From NCBI GenBank assembly GCA_963705495.1, contig CAVPJQ010000026.1, positions 1 through 64,000 on the forward strand: a DNA stretch of 64,000 nt, read 5' to 3'. Position numbers and translations under genes: made by a program. The notes under the pieces were generated by a model, which was not told the DNA's origin, did not search any database, and worked only from the letters and a program-made list of their open reading frames with translations. Each line of letters opens with the position of its first letter. Positions within the stretch are counted from its first letter, which is position 1. The DNA comes from DATBVX01 sp963705495. GTDB taxonomy: Bacteria; Pseudomonadota; Gammaproteobacteria; Steroidobacterales; Steroidobacteraceae. Positions 1 through 8,800 of the stretch are shown one piece after another.

Positions 1-697
1 GATAGTGGAGTACTGCGCCGTTGGCCCCATAGGCGACGATATTGTTGTAGGGCATTTCCTCTTCGCGTTGGCCGCACGCTTCGAGATACGCCATGTGCGT
101 CCCGTATTCGGATTCGCCGTTACGAAACGCTCGCTCGGCGGCGCGATGCCCGTGAACCGCGATCCCGGTGGCGCGACGCATGCACTCGACCTCGTACTGC
201 GTCTTGGTCGCACGCTCGTAGTGCAGGCGATCGAGCAGGATCTGCGGGTTGACCTGACCGAAACCCCAATCAGAGATTGCCGCGGGCAACTCGCCCACAA
301 ACACGCTGCGCTCGAGCGCCACACGCAGGTGAGGACGTGCGTCGGCCAGCGATGCGATCGGCTGCAGGTCGAAGTGCTCGACCCAGAACCCGGTCGGCAG
401 CGCCGGCGGCTTGTACCAAAAGTCCACCGGCTGGTGGAACAAGAGGATCGGACGCGTCCCGGGCGAGTAGAGGATGAAGCAGTCCGGATTGTCGAGAATC
501 GGCGCCCAGGCTTTGAAGTGTGGATTGCTCTTGAACGGATAGGCCTGATCGTCGAGAAACAGCATCGACTGGGCCCCCGAGTAGATCACGAGCCGATCGG
601 CCTGCGCCGCCTCGAGCGCACGGTCGCTGCGCTTAGTGATCTCGCGCAGGTGCTCGGCGAAGAGTGCACCCGGATCATGCGGACTTGTCGTAGTCAT
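1..697 (-). CDS. pepQ: Xaa-Pro dipeptidase PepQ, N-terminal part (cut by window edge)
   Basis: Reading leftward from an ATG at 697, the frame stays open to base 1 and gives 232 residues of a proline dipeptidase, a cytosolic metallopeptidase that splits dipeptides with C-terminal proline. The N-terminal creatinase-like domain has the E. coli PepQ landmarks: FLDDQAYPFKSNPHFKAW near residue 50, LPTGFW near 105 and the ERATKTQYEVECMR helix near 165. It ends inside the catalytic domain at the NIVAYGANGAVLHY segment. The metal ligands lie outside the window. Full-length homologues have about 440 residues, so roughly half is present. No good ribosome site precedes the ATG. The rightward reading frame on the opposite strand over the same bases is its shadow. 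Confidence 0.9.
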   Translation of the reverse strand, partial: MTTTSPHDPGALFAEHLREITKRSDRALEAAQADRLVIYSGAQSMLFLDDQAYPFKSNPHFKAWAPILDNPDCFILYSPGTRPILLFHQPVDFWYKPPALPTGFWVEHFDLQPIASLADARPHLRVALERSVFVGELPAAISDWGFGQVNPQILLDRLHYERATKTQYEVECMRRATGIAVHGHRAAERAFRNGESEYGTHMAYLEACGQREEEMPYNNIVAYGANGAVLHY

Positions 698-946
698 TGG
701 AGATGAGAATTGCATTGCAACTCTTTGAATGTGCTTGTGATGGCGGTTAGTAACGTTGGCTTGGCCGGCACTTGGTGCGCGTGAGAGCTGTTGCTTGATC
801 ACCGCGGCGAGTTTGAGCACCCCTCAAACGCTGCTCGGGGCAGCATAGCGCGACTGCAAATTGAGTTAACAATACACGGCCCGAGCACGACATCTGCGGA
901 TCGAGTCCTGCGCGTCGCAAAGTGCCGACACCCATTCCGTTTCCAG

Positions 947-975
947 TTTAAAAAGCCGGGTAAACACTCTAGAAT
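947..975 (+). promoter_or_regulatory. Candidate sigma-70 promoter for the Ala-rich lipoprotein
   Basis: TTTAAA at 947-952 and TAGAAT at 970-975 are separated by exactly 17 bases and match the -35 and -10 consensus at 4/6 and 5/6 positions. Transcription would begin near 982, giving a leader of about 85 bases before the ATG at 1067. The rest of the 369-base gap (698-946), which also has to hold the pepQ promoter on the other strand, shows no feature I can support. This is motif matching by eye. Confidence 0.45.
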
Positions 976-1066
976 TCGCGGCCGCGATAAGGTGAATTAA
1001 CGAGACAAAACTAGTTTGCCTCTGTCGGCGGATCCATAAACTTTCCAATCCTTTCGGGGTAACGAG

Positions 1067-1321
1067 ATGAAGATCAAATCTGCTCTTAGCGCCCTCGCTG
1101 CGGCGCTTCTGCTGAGCGCCTGCGGCGGCGGTGGCGGCGCTGCAGACCAGGCTGCTGACTCTGCTAAACAGGCAGCTGACTCGGCCGGTGACGCTGGTCA
1201 GGCAGCTGACGCAGCAGGCAATGCGGCCGGCGCAGCTGCCGATGCAGCTGGCCAGGCGGCCGATGCGGCTCCCGCCGACGCTGCTGCTCCTGCTCCGGCG
1301 GAGCCCGCGCCTCAGCAGTAA
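1067..1321 (+). CDS. Small Ala-rich lipoprotein with AAD repeats
   Basis: An 84-residue protein with a classic lipoprotein signal: MKIKSALSALAAALLLSAC, so Cys19 would be lipidated and the mature protein anchored to the envelope. After a Gly run the mature part is almost only Ala, Asp, Gln and Gly, in a loose repeat built on QAAD and DAAG, ending in an Ala/Pro tail. The regular small-residue and polar pattern could form a long helix or coiled coil, but I cannot name a family. It stands alone between a candidate promoter (947-975) and a strong hairpin (1343-1368), so it is probably a monocistronic, well-expressed gene. GGGGTAACGAG precedes the ATG and contains a usable ribosome site. Function unknown. 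Confidence 0.8.
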   Translation: MKIKSALSALAAALLLSACGGGGGAADQAADSAKQAADSAGDAGQAADAAGNAAGAAADAAGQAADAAPADAAAPAPAEPAPQQ

Positions 1322-1342
1322 TTGCTGATGCAAATTCGGACA

Positions 1343-1368
1343 GCCCGGGCAGGTTTACTTGCCCGGGC
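1343..1368 (+). terminator. GC-rich hairpin after the lipoprotein gene
   Basis: GCCCGGGCAGG pairs with CTTGCCCGGGC across a TTTA loop (11 pairs including one G-T). It lies 21 bases after the lipoprotein stop codon. No T-run follows, so it is either a weak intrinsic terminator or an mRNA-stabilising 3' hairpin. It also overlaps the TTG that would be the most upstream start of the next gene, which argues against that start. Confidence 0.6.
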
Positions 1369-1424
1369 GAGTTCGAAGGGCCGGAGCTTTCCTCCAGTCG
1401 CGCTGCGGCCCAATCGAGGTTCAA

Positions 1425-1964
1425 GTGGCGGTCAGTATCCGTGATGCGCAAGGGTCGTCCGACGACCGCAAGTGGATCCAAGGCGCCTACCGCGACTATC
1501 TGAACGATCTTGCCATGCTCAACACCGGGATCTTTCCGGTGCTGGGCGAATTCGGTCACCGCGAGCCGGACCTCCTGGCGCGCTGGTTTGCCGATGATCG
1601 GGCTCATCCCCTGTTGATCCTGAAGTCCGATACTCCTGCAGGGTTCGCGCTGGTCGTGCGCCCGGTCAATGTTGCGAGCGGCAAGCCCACGATCGACTAC
1701 CGGATGTCGGAGTTCTTCGTGCTCGCGAAATACCGTCGGCTCGGAATCGGTCGCGACGCTGCGCAACTCATCCTCAATCGTTTTTCCGGACAGTGGGAAG
1801 TGACGGAGTACCTGCGCAATGCCGGCGCGGTGCGTTTCTGGCGCGACGTCATTGCCGGGTACACGCGCGGCCAGTACACGGAACGAATTACCAACGGAGA
1901 GGTGCGGCAGGTGTTCCGCTCGATCAACAGTCCAGCGCTACGCAACGGCGAGAAGCGCTCGTGA
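1425..1964 (+). CDS. GNAT-family N-acetyltransferase
   Basis: A 179-residue protein from a GTG at 1425, preceded by GAGG at 1416-1419 with five bases between. The longer frame would begin at a TTG inside the hairpin at 1343-1368 and add non-conserved sequence. The body has GNAT features: an N-terminal helix pair (YRDYLNDLAML), a central strand ending in the EFFVLAKYRRLGIGRDAA acetyl-CoA pyrophosphate loop (R-x-x-G-I-G-R), and a C-terminal strand with a typical NAGAVRFWRDVI segment. The acceptor is not predictable: antibiotic, amino acid and protein N-acetylases share this fold. The stop overlaps the start of the next gene by four bases (GTGA), so the two are probably co-translated. Confidence 0.8.
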   Translation: MAVSIRDAQGSSDDRKWIQGAYRDYLNDLAMLNTGIFPVLGEFGHREPDLLARWFADDRAHPLLILKSDTPAGFALVVRPVNVASGKPTIDYRMSEFFVLAKYRRLGIGRDAAQLILNRFSGQWEVTEYLRNAGAVRFWRDVIAGYTRGQYTERITNGEVRQVFRSINSPALRNGEKRS

Positions 1965-2467
1965 GGGGGCTTCTGCAGTTTGTGGTTGCGCTCCTGGTGA
2001 GCAGTGTGGCCAGCGCGCAGGCGCCAGCCGACATCGCGCGCTGTACCGCCATCGATTCCGATACCGAACGACTGCAGTGCTACGACAAGCTGTTTGCGCA
2101 TTCCAGGGAGCGGCCACAAGAACAGAGCAGGGTTGCCGCCACAACTGCGGCTACTGCCACGGCTGCCACCTCAGCAACCGTCGATCTCGATGACTTCGGA
2201 TTGGACGGCCGAAAACCCGCCGGCGAGGCGGATGAGCCCAAAGGTCCGGACGAAATGCAGGCCCGGATCGCGAAGCTCGACGCTCAACCAAGAGGCGAAT
2301 ATGTCCTGACGCTCGACAACGGCCAGGTCTGGCAACAGAGAGAATACGACTGGCACTTCGCCTTCAGCGTGGGCGATGAGGTCATCATCAAGCGCGGTCT
2401 CATGAAGTCCTATCGGCTGCAACAGAAAGGCAACAACCGGACCACATCCGTCACCCGGATCCGCTAA
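1961..2467 (+). CDS. Secreted/periplasmic protein of unknown function
   Basis: A 168-residue protein starting at a GTG that overlaps the acetyltransferase stop. The first 20 residues form a signal peptide (LLQFVVALLVSSVASA then QAPAD). The mature start has the pattern IARCTAIDSDTERLQCYDKLF, a short Cys-containing motif that recurs at the N terminus of many proteobacterial periplasmic proteins, including some type VI secretion-associated ones. A Thr/Ala-rich low-complexity linker follows. The C-terminal 90 residues look like a small beta-rich domain (YVLTLDNGQVWQQ, GDEVIIKRG, TTSVTRIR). I do not recognise a function, and no other secretion genes are nearby. Confidence 0.75.
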   Translation: MRGLLQFVVALLVSSVASAQAPADIARCTAIDSDTERLQCYDKLFAHSRERPQEQSRVAATTAATATAATSATVDLDDFGLDGRKPAGEADEPKGPDEMQARIAKLDAQPRGEYVLTLDNGQVWQQREYDWHFAFSVGDEVIIKRGLMKSYRLQQKGNNRTTSVTRIR

Positions 2468-2486
2468 ACCCCGAGGAGCTCTGACC

Positions 2487-2936
2487 ATGAACAAGGCGCG
2501 CGCAGTTTCGCTGGATACACAAACGGTGATCGCGACGCTCAATCGCATCCTGGAGCTCGAGCTGGCGGGCGTCGTGCGCTACCTGCACTACAGCTTCATG
2601 ATCTTCGGTCACCACCGCATTCCGATCACCGCATGGTTGCGGACTCAATCCACGGAGTCCATGGCGCACGCTGTGCTGACCGGCGAGCACGTCACGGCGC
2701 TGGGGGGTCACCCGTCGCTCAAGATCGGCGAATTGCTCGAGACTCACAAGCACAGCGTGGACGACATTCTCAAGGAAGCACTGGCGCACGAGGAAGTAGG
2801 GCTGGCCGAGTACCGCAAGCTCCTGTCGCTCGTGGCCGGTGAAAGCATCATGCTAGAGGAATTTGCGCGCGCGCAGATCGCCGCGGAAGAGCAGCACCTT
2901 GCAGAAATCCGCAAGATGATGAGGCGCAGCGCCTGA
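2487..2936 (+). CDS. Ferritin-like / bacterioferritin-family protein
   Basis: A 149-residue four-helix-bundle protein of the ferritin-like superfamily. Candidate di-iron ligands are visible: Glu in the first helix (ILELELAGVVRYLHY), Glu/His in the second (STESMAHA), Glu in the third (AHEEVGLAEYRK) and EEQH in the last. It resembles the bacterioferritin-like branch with the ALGGHPSL turn rather than classical E. coli Bfr, so iron storage or peroxide-dependent iron oxidation is likely but not certain. GAGGAGCT eight bases before the ATG is a strong ribosome site. It is 19 bases after the preceding gene on the same strand and could be in the same transcript. Confidence 0.8.
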   Translation: MNKARAVSLDTQTVIATLNRILELELAGVVRYLHYSFMIFGHHRIPITAWLRTQSTESMAHAVLTGEHVTALGGHPSLKIGELLETHKHSVDDILKEALAHEEVGLAEYRKLLSLVAGESIMLEEFARAQIAAEEQHLAEIRKMMRRSA

Positions 2937-2995
2937 GCTAGCGCGCGGAGTTCGCAAGCGCGCGCGCACCCATAAGAAGAATAAGGAGCGTGGTT

Positions 2996-3103
2996 ATGAC
3001 AAGCTGCGCGCCTTATGTTTGGTCGGCTCATTCTGAGTACCGCATCACTCCCCACTGGAATGTGAACTTGATTCCGCCGGGCGACCACTCGTCCGTGCGT
3101 TGA
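2996..3103 (+). CDS. Possible 35-residue small protein upstream of the pilin operon
   Basis: AAGGAG at 2983-2988 sits seven bases before an ATG that opens a 35-residue frame (MTSCAPYVWSAHSEYRITP...), rich in aromatic residues and histidine. The stop codon runs straight into a hairpin (3103-3124). The ribosome site is better than that of the fimT gene that follows. It could be a genuine small protein or a leader peptide for the pilus operon. There is no family match I know, and the frame is short enough to be chance. Confidence 0.3.
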   Translation: MTSCAPYVWSAHSEYRITPHWNVNLIPPGDHSSVR

Positions 3104-3124
3104 AACCGATCATCGGGTCGGTTT
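3103..3124 (+). terminator. Hairpin before the pilin operon
   Basis: AAACCGA pairs with TCGGTTT across an eight-base loop. A competing pairing, CCGA with TCGG, is possible inside it. It begins at the stop of the 35-residue ORF and ends just before fimT. With only a TTT after the stem it is a weak terminator or attenuator candidate. Confidence 0.3.
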
Positions 3125-3158
3125 GAGTGTGGCGGCGCGCACAGCGATAACGCGCGCC

Positions 3159-3710
3159 ATGCGTACACACACCGCCACCGCCAAGGGCTTCACGCTGCTG
3201 GAGCTGATGACCGCCATTGCAGTAATGGCCGTCCTGCTTTCCGTGGGCGTGCCGAGCTTTGTTCAGATCATTCGCAACAACCGCATTACCGCCCAGACCA
3301 ACGAACTGGTCTCGGCGCTCAACGTCGCACGCAGCGAGTCGATCAAGCGCGGCATACCGGTGAGCGTCTGCTCGAGCACCAACGGCACGAGCTGCGCCGG
3401 GAGCGCAACCTGGGGTACGGGCTGGATCGCTTTCACCGACAGTGGCGCGGCTGGCCAGGTCAACGCCGGAGATGAGGTGCTGCAGGTGTGGCCCGCGGTT
3501 CAGGGCGGCTTGCAGCTCAATTCGGTCGTGGGTACGGCGCCGGTTTCCGTGGCACGCAACTTCGTGCAGTACACCTCGACTGGCATGCCGAGTCCGATCG
3601 CGGCGACCAACTTCTCTCTGTTAAAGAGTGGCGCGCCCGCCACGAGCGCGCGTTGCATCACCGTGAGCACAGCGGGACGCATCAGCACGGCACAGGCCGT
3701 GTGTCCGTAA
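3159..3710 (+). CDS. fimT: FimT/FimU-type minor pseudopilin (GspH family)
   Basis: First gene of the type IV pilus minor-pilin operon. From the ATG at 3159 it gives 183 residues with a short basic leader, a prepilin peptidase site AKG^FTLLELMTAIAVM (Phe at +1, Glu at +5) and one hydrophobic helix. The beta-rich C-terminal domain contains two Cys pairs (VCSSTNGTSC, CITVSTAGRISTAQAVC). The product should be cleaved and N-methylated by PilD and should join the initiating complex at the pilus tip. Starts at TTG 3123 or GTG 3129 are also open. I prefer 3159 because it leaves the usual short leader, although its ribosome site is weak. FimT and FimU are hard to separate by sequence. Confidence 0.85.
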   Translation: MRTHTATAKGFTLLELMTAIAVMAVLLSVGVPSFVQIIRNNRITAQTNELVSALNVARSESIKRGIPVSVCSSTNGTSCAGSATWGTGWIAFTDSGAAGQVNAGDEVLQVWPAVQGGLQLNSVVGTAPVSVARNFVQYTSTGMPSPIAATNFSLLKSGAPATSARCITVSTAGRISTAQAVCP

Positions 3711-3720
3711 TGAGATCCAA

Positions 3721-4191
3721 ATGAGTCGTGAAACCATGAACATGATTTGCACCATGAACGATGGTCGTGAGCGCGGGATGACCTTGATCGAGACACTGGT
3801 CGCGTTACTGGTGCTTTCGATCGGCCTGCTCGGTGTCGCGGCTCTGCAGATGACCAGCCTGCGCAACAATCACGCCGCGCACACGCGCTCGCAGGCGACC
3901 GCGCTCGCCTACGACATTGCGGACCGCATGCGTGCCAACCGCACCGTCGCGGTTGGCGGCGGCTACAACATCGCCCTCGGCGCAGCGCCGGGCGCACCCG
4001 CGACCCTGGCCGATATCGACATCGTGGCCTGGAAGAACGCGCTGGCGGCCACGCTCCCGGCCGGCGACGGCGCGATTACGACGGACCCCGCGGTGACGGG
4101 CGATCCGAACATCGTACGCATCACGATTCGCTGGGACGACTCACGCGGCGTTGAAGCCCCGGTGCAGTTCGTCACCGACACGCGGCTGTAA
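3721..4191 (+). CDS. pilV: Type IV pilus minor pilin PilV
   Basis: A 156-residue minor pilin. The leader ends at RERG^MTLIETLVALLVL, so the mature protein would begin with Met rather than the usual Phe while keeping Glu at +5. After the N-terminal helix comes ALQMTSLRNNHAAHTRSQATALAYDIADRMRANR (given here only as a landmark near residues 42-75), the pattern shared by PilV proteins of this operon type, and a small C-terminal beta domain. PilV works with PilW, PilX and FimU to prime pilus assembly and carry PilY1. Starts at 3736 or 3754 would shorten the leader to 14 or 8 residues. It is ten bases from fimT. Confidence 0.85.
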   Translation: MSRETMNMICTMNDGRERGMTLIETLVALLVLSIGLLGVAALQMTSLRNNHAAHTRSQATALAYDIADRMRANRTVAVGGGYNIALGAAPGAPATLADIDIVAWKNALAATLPAGDGAITTDPAVTGDPNIVRITIRWDDSRGVEAPVQFVTDTRL

Positions 4192-4212
4192 GTCATGCGA
4201 CCCGAGGCAGTC

Positions 4213-5205
4213 ATGAAGAATCAGATGCAACGTGGTTTCAGTATCGTCGAGCTGATGGTGGCCGTGACGCTGAGCATGATCCTGATGGCCGGCGTGCTTT
4301 CGATCTTCGCGAGCTCGAAGGTCACGTATCTCTCCAATGAGAAGACCGCTCGGCTGCAGGAAAACGGCCGGATGGCTCTCGACCTGATCGTGAGGGATAT
4401 CCGTGCTTCGGGCTACATGGGCTGCGCGAAAGCAGTGCCTTTCAACACCACACTCAACACGCCAACAGCGCTGCTGTGGGATTACTCGCGACCGATGCAG
4501 GGTTTTGAATCAACGGGCCCGAGTTCCTGGACTCCTGCGTTGACGACCGCCGTGATTCCAGCGGCCCAGGCGCCCTCGGGTGGGAGCGACGCGATCCTGC
4601 TGCGGGTGGCGCAGCGCGAAGGAACTTCGCAACGCGTAACGAACAACCTGGCGAATGCGACTGACAATCCACAGGTTGTGGCTCCGGTCGCAAACCAGAT
4701 CATGATGATCACCGATTGCAACGCCTCGACCGTATTCCAGGTGACCGGGAATGCGCCGCCGGTAGTCCAGCACGCCGCCGGTGGCGCGACAGCCGCCGGT
4801 CCCGGGAACTCCACCAACAACCTCAGTTATGTCTATCAGAGAGATGCGCGGCTGATCCCGATGCAGACAGTCGTGTACTACGTGCGCAACAACTCGTTGT
4901 GGCGGGTCATCGGCACGAACACGCCAGAGGAACTGGTCGAAGGCGTGCAGGCGCTGCAGATTGTCTACGGCGAGGACACCGATGCGGATCGCATCGTCAA
5001 CAACTACGTCGCCGCGAATGCGGTAACCAACTGGGCCAACATCGTCAGCGTGTCGGTTTCCCTCCTGGTGCGCTCGGAGCAATCCGGAACTGACTTCGAC
5101 ACCCAGACCTACAACGTGCTCGGCACCAACGTCGGTCCCTTCAACGACCACCGCCAGCGGATGCTGTTCACCACTACCGCGGCGTTGCGCAACGTCGCCA
5201 TCTGA
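4213..5205 (+). CDS. pilW: Type IV pilus minor pilin PilW
   Basis: A 330-residue PilW from the ATG at 4213, chosen because CGAGG lies six bases upstream. An in-frame ATG at 4195 adds only six residues. The prepilin site is QRG^FSIVELMVAVTLSMILM, with Glu at +5. Family features after the helix are NEKTARLQENGRMALD near residue 48 and IRASGYMGC near 68. PilW couples the minor pilin complex to PilX and PilY1 at the pilus tip. The gap after pilV is 21 bases and the gap to pilX 19, consistent with one transcript. Confidence 0.88.
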   Translation: MKNQMQRGFSIVELMVAVTLSMILMAGVLSIFASSKVTYLSNEKTARLQENGRMALDLIVRDIRASGYMGCAKAVPFNTTLNTPTALLWDYSRPMQGFESTGPSSWTPALTTAVIPAAQAPSGGSDAILLRVAQREGTSQRVTNNLANATDNPQVVAPVANQIMMITDCNASTVFQVTGNAPPVVQHAAGGATAAGPGNSTNNLSYVYQRDARLIPMQTVVYYVRNNSLWRVIGTNTPEELVEGVQALQIVYGEDTDADRIVNNYVAANAVTNWANIVSVSVSLLVRSEQSGTDFDTQTYNVLGTNVGPFNDHRQRMLFTTTAALRNVAI

Positions 5206-5224
5206 AACTCCAGTGAGTAATCCC

Positions 5225-5767
5225 ATGCAAATGCAGTCTCCCCGGTCCCGTCAGTCGGGCGCCATCCTGGTCGTCAGCCTGCTGCTGCTGCTGGTGATGA
5301 CGCTGCTCGGCCTTGCGGCGATGCAGACCACCGGCATGGAAGAACGGATGGCTGGCAACACGCGCAACATCAATCTTGCGTTCCAGGGCGCTGAAGCCGG
5401 CCTGCGTGATGCCGAAGACCGCATCCGTGTCATGGTCACGCGCCCGGACAGCTGCTCCGCCCTGCCGTGCACGGTATGGCAGCGTAACGTCATCGACGGC
5501 ATGTTAGCGACGCCGATCCGCGATCGCGACAAGGCCTGGTGGGTGGCTACTGGCCAGGAATATGGCGTCGCCGGCACCAAGCAGGTCGCTGATGTGACCA
5601 TCGATCCGCTCAGTGTGACCGAGGAGCTCGGCTTCATTCCAGACAGTCTGACTACTGGTCACGGTCCGCCCGAAGGCCGCGATTTCTATCGCGTGAGCGC
5701 CCATTCATTCGGTGGCAACGAGACCGCTCGTGCGGTTCTCGAGACCACGTACACGCGTCGCTTCTGA
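5225..5767 (+). CDS. pilX: Type IV pilus assembly protein PilX
   Basis: A PilX-family minor pilin of 180 residues from the ATG at 5225; a GTG at 5213 would add four. The N terminus reads RQSG^AILVVSLLLLLVMTLL, with Ala at +1 and no Glu at +5, as is common in PilX. It is followed by the conserved AAMQTTGMEERMAGNTRN stretch and the FQGAEAGLRDAE motif that defines the PilX N-terminal family. PilX modulates pilus retraction and cell-cell contact and recruits PilY1. Two Cys (CSALPC) near residue 74 could form a disulphide. Confidence 0.88.
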   Translation: MQMQSPRSRQSGAILVVSLLLLLVMTLLGLAAMQTTGMEERMAGNTRNINLAFQGAEAGLRDAEDRIRVMVTRPDSCSALPCTVWQRNVIDGMLATPIRDRDKAWWVATGQEYGVAGTKQVADVTIDPLSVTEELGFIPDSLTTGHGPPEGRDFYRVSAHSFGGNETARAVLETTYTRRF

Positions 5768-5809
5768 CCAACGCCCCCTTTGCACAGAACCGGTTACCGG
5801 AGAGCTGAC

Positions 5810-8800
5810 ATGAGCGTCAAATCCTTCTACACCCGACTGCTGATCGCTGCTGCCGCCGCAGCTCTCACCGCGATCCAGGCGGGAACTGCCATTGCAGCGG
5901 TGCCCGTCCTCAGCGACGCGCCACTGTTTCTGAATGGCACGGTGGCACCGCTCAACATGCTGGTCATGGGCCGCGACCACAAGCTCTATTACGAGGCGTA
6001 CAACGACCATACGGATCTCGATGGCGATGGCACGCTCGACATCGGCTATGACGGCTATCTGCAGAATCCGGATGGCACGTACAAGATCAATTACTTCGGC
6101 TACTTCGATTCTTTCAAGTGCTACACCTATGACAGCGGCAACAACCGCTTCAATCCCGCCTCGGTCACGGCCAACAAGAAGTGCTCGGGGCAATGGAGTG
6201 GTGACTGGCTGAACTACGTCACCATGAGCCGCATCGATGCGCTGCGCAAAGTGCTCTACGGTGGCTATCGTTCCACCGACACGGCGACGTTGACGGTCCT
6301 GGAGCGCTCACTGCTGCCACAGGACGCGCACAGCTGGGGCAAATCCTACGAAAGTGTTGCCAAGGACGGTTACGACCTCCGCGATTACACGCCGCTCGCC
6401 TTGCCCGCAGCAAATTCCAGCCACTTGTTCGCCAATACGACGCTGCTCGGACAGACCAACCCGTTGCTGCGTGTGATCACTAACCAGAAGGACTCCGCGG
6501 GCGCCCCGCTCAAGATCTGGAACTGGGTGAGCATCGAGCGGCCGGTCGCCAACGACCAGGTCGTGGTCGGAAACAAGGCCAACGGCTCCGAAGATCGCGC
6601 AACGCTCAACCCGTTGCCCACCGACTACCAGGTTCGGGTCAAGGTCTGCGATAGCTCGCTCGGCGCCAATACGGTGGAGTCCAACTGCAAACCGTATGGC
6701 GGTACGCCGAGCTACAAGCCGACCGGTCTTCTACAGGACTTCGGCGAAGCCCCCGGTGGCGCAGGCACCGAACTGATGAAGTTCGGCCTGATCACGGGCT
6801 CCTACTCCCTCAACACCGACGGCGGCGTGCTCAGGCGCACCGTCGGCTCGATCGCGAACGAGATCAATACTGCCGATGGCACCTTCAATACCGGGGTGAC
6901 CGGCATCATCCAGACACTCAATCGCCTGCGCACCACTGGCTTCGCCGGCAACTACGAGTACAACTGCGGTTGGAACGTCGCCGGGCCGATTACAGCCGGT
7001 GAGTGCCAGATGTGGGGCAACCCGATCGGCGAGATGATGTACGAGGGCCTGCGCTATTTCGCGGGCAAGCAGGGCGCCACGGGCGCATTCGCCGCGGCAT
7101 TCGGTGCCGGTGAAGAAGTCTCACTCCCGGGTGGCGGTTTGCCAGTGGCTACCTGGGATGATCCTTACAGCTCCAACCCGCGCTGCGCCAAACCGTTCGA
7201 AACCGTGGTCAGCGACATCAATCCGTCGTACGACACCGACAAGTTGCCCGGAACCGCTTTCGGCGCGGGCTTCACCGGTGACCTGGCTGGACTCAACGTC
7301 AAGAATGAGGGACAGACAATCTGGGACAACGAGCCTGGACTCGGTGGAACCCGGAAGATCTTCATCGGCCAGTCGGGTGCCAACAACGACTACGCGCCGA
7401 CGGCGAAGGATGTGAGCAGCCTGGGCGATATCCGCGGTCTCGCGCCCGAGGAGCCGACCAAGCAGGGTGGCTACTACTCGGCGAGCGTCGCACACTATGG
7501 TGTCACCACGGACCTCAATCCGATCAGCGGGGAGCAGAAGGCGTCGACGTTCGCAGTTGCGCTCGCTTCGCCCCTGCCGCGGATCGAGATTCCCGTCAAC
7601 GGACGCAAGATCACGCTGGTGCCGTTCGCGAAGACCGTTGCCGGCAGTGTGAGCGGGGATACCGTTTCGCCTGCACGCACGGACTTTCAGCCCACCAACC
7701 AGATCGTCGATTTCTACGTTGATTCGCTCACCGCGACGTCCGGCAAGTTCCGCGTCAACTTTGAGGACGTGGAGCAGGGTGCCGACCATGACATGGACGC
7801 GATCGCCGTCTACGAATACCAAGTGAACGGCGGATCTGTCGACGTGACCGTTACGTCCGAGTATGCAGCGGGCAGCCTGATCCAACATCTCGGCTACGTG
7901 ATTTCCGGCAGCGATCGGGATGGCATCTATTTCGAGGTGCGTGACCACGACACGAACGCCAACAACGATCCGGACTACTTCCTCGATACTCCCGATGCAT
8001 TCACGGGCACGCCCCCGGCGCCGGACGCGGGTGCCGACTCCTGGAAGGACGGCAAGGAGCTGCCGCTGGTCCACAAGCGCACGTTCGCGCCAGGATCGAC
8101 TCCGAGCGGAGAAATGCTCAAGGATCCGCTCTGGTATGCCGCCAAGTGGGGTGGTTTCCAGGACCAGGACAACAACAAGATGCCCAACCTCGGCAGCGAG
8201 TGGGACGAGGACAACGATGGCGACCCGGACAACTACTTCCTGGTGACCAACGCCCTCACGCTGAATGCCCAGCTGACCAAGGCGTTCAAGGAAATCGTTG
8301 CGCGAGTCGCTTCCGCTTCATCTGCATCGGTGAACTCGGGTTCAATCTCGAGCGACACGCGCGTGTACCAGGCAAAATTCAACAGCGGTGACTGGTCGGG
8401 CCAGCTGCTCTCGTTCCCCGTGGCAATGGATGGCACGCTCGCCACCACGGAAGAATGGGATGCAGGCAAGGTCATTCCGGCACCCGACAGTCGCAGCATC
8501 ATCACCGTCAACAGCAACAGCACTGCGGCCAAGTTCCGCTGGACTGGCGCAGGCACGATCCTGGATGCGACACGCAAGAGTCAGCTCCGGCTGACCGATC
8601 CTTCCGCACCGAACGACTGGGGCCAGTATCGTCTCAACTACATCCGCGGCGATGGCGCACGGGAAGACCGCGTCAACAACGTGGCGCCGGTGTTCCGCAA
8701 TCGCCCGGTGCTGCCGGTTCGCAATGTCCTGGGCGACATCGTCTCCTCCGCACCGGTGTTCGTCGGCAAGCCGGCGTTCCTCTACGCAGATGCGCTCGAG

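Noticed and set aside
5..706. Rightward 233-codon open frame.
   Set aside because: Antisense shadow of pepQ, whose leftward product matches its family along the whole length.
968..1035. Cluster of XbaI, EcoRI, NotI, SpeI and BamHI recognition sequences in 68 bases, like a cloning polylinker.
   Set aside because: The XbaI/EcoRI part coincides with a plausible -10 box, spacing and order do not match a known vector, and the flanks are ordinary chromosomal sequence leading into a native-looking gene. Probably coincidence.
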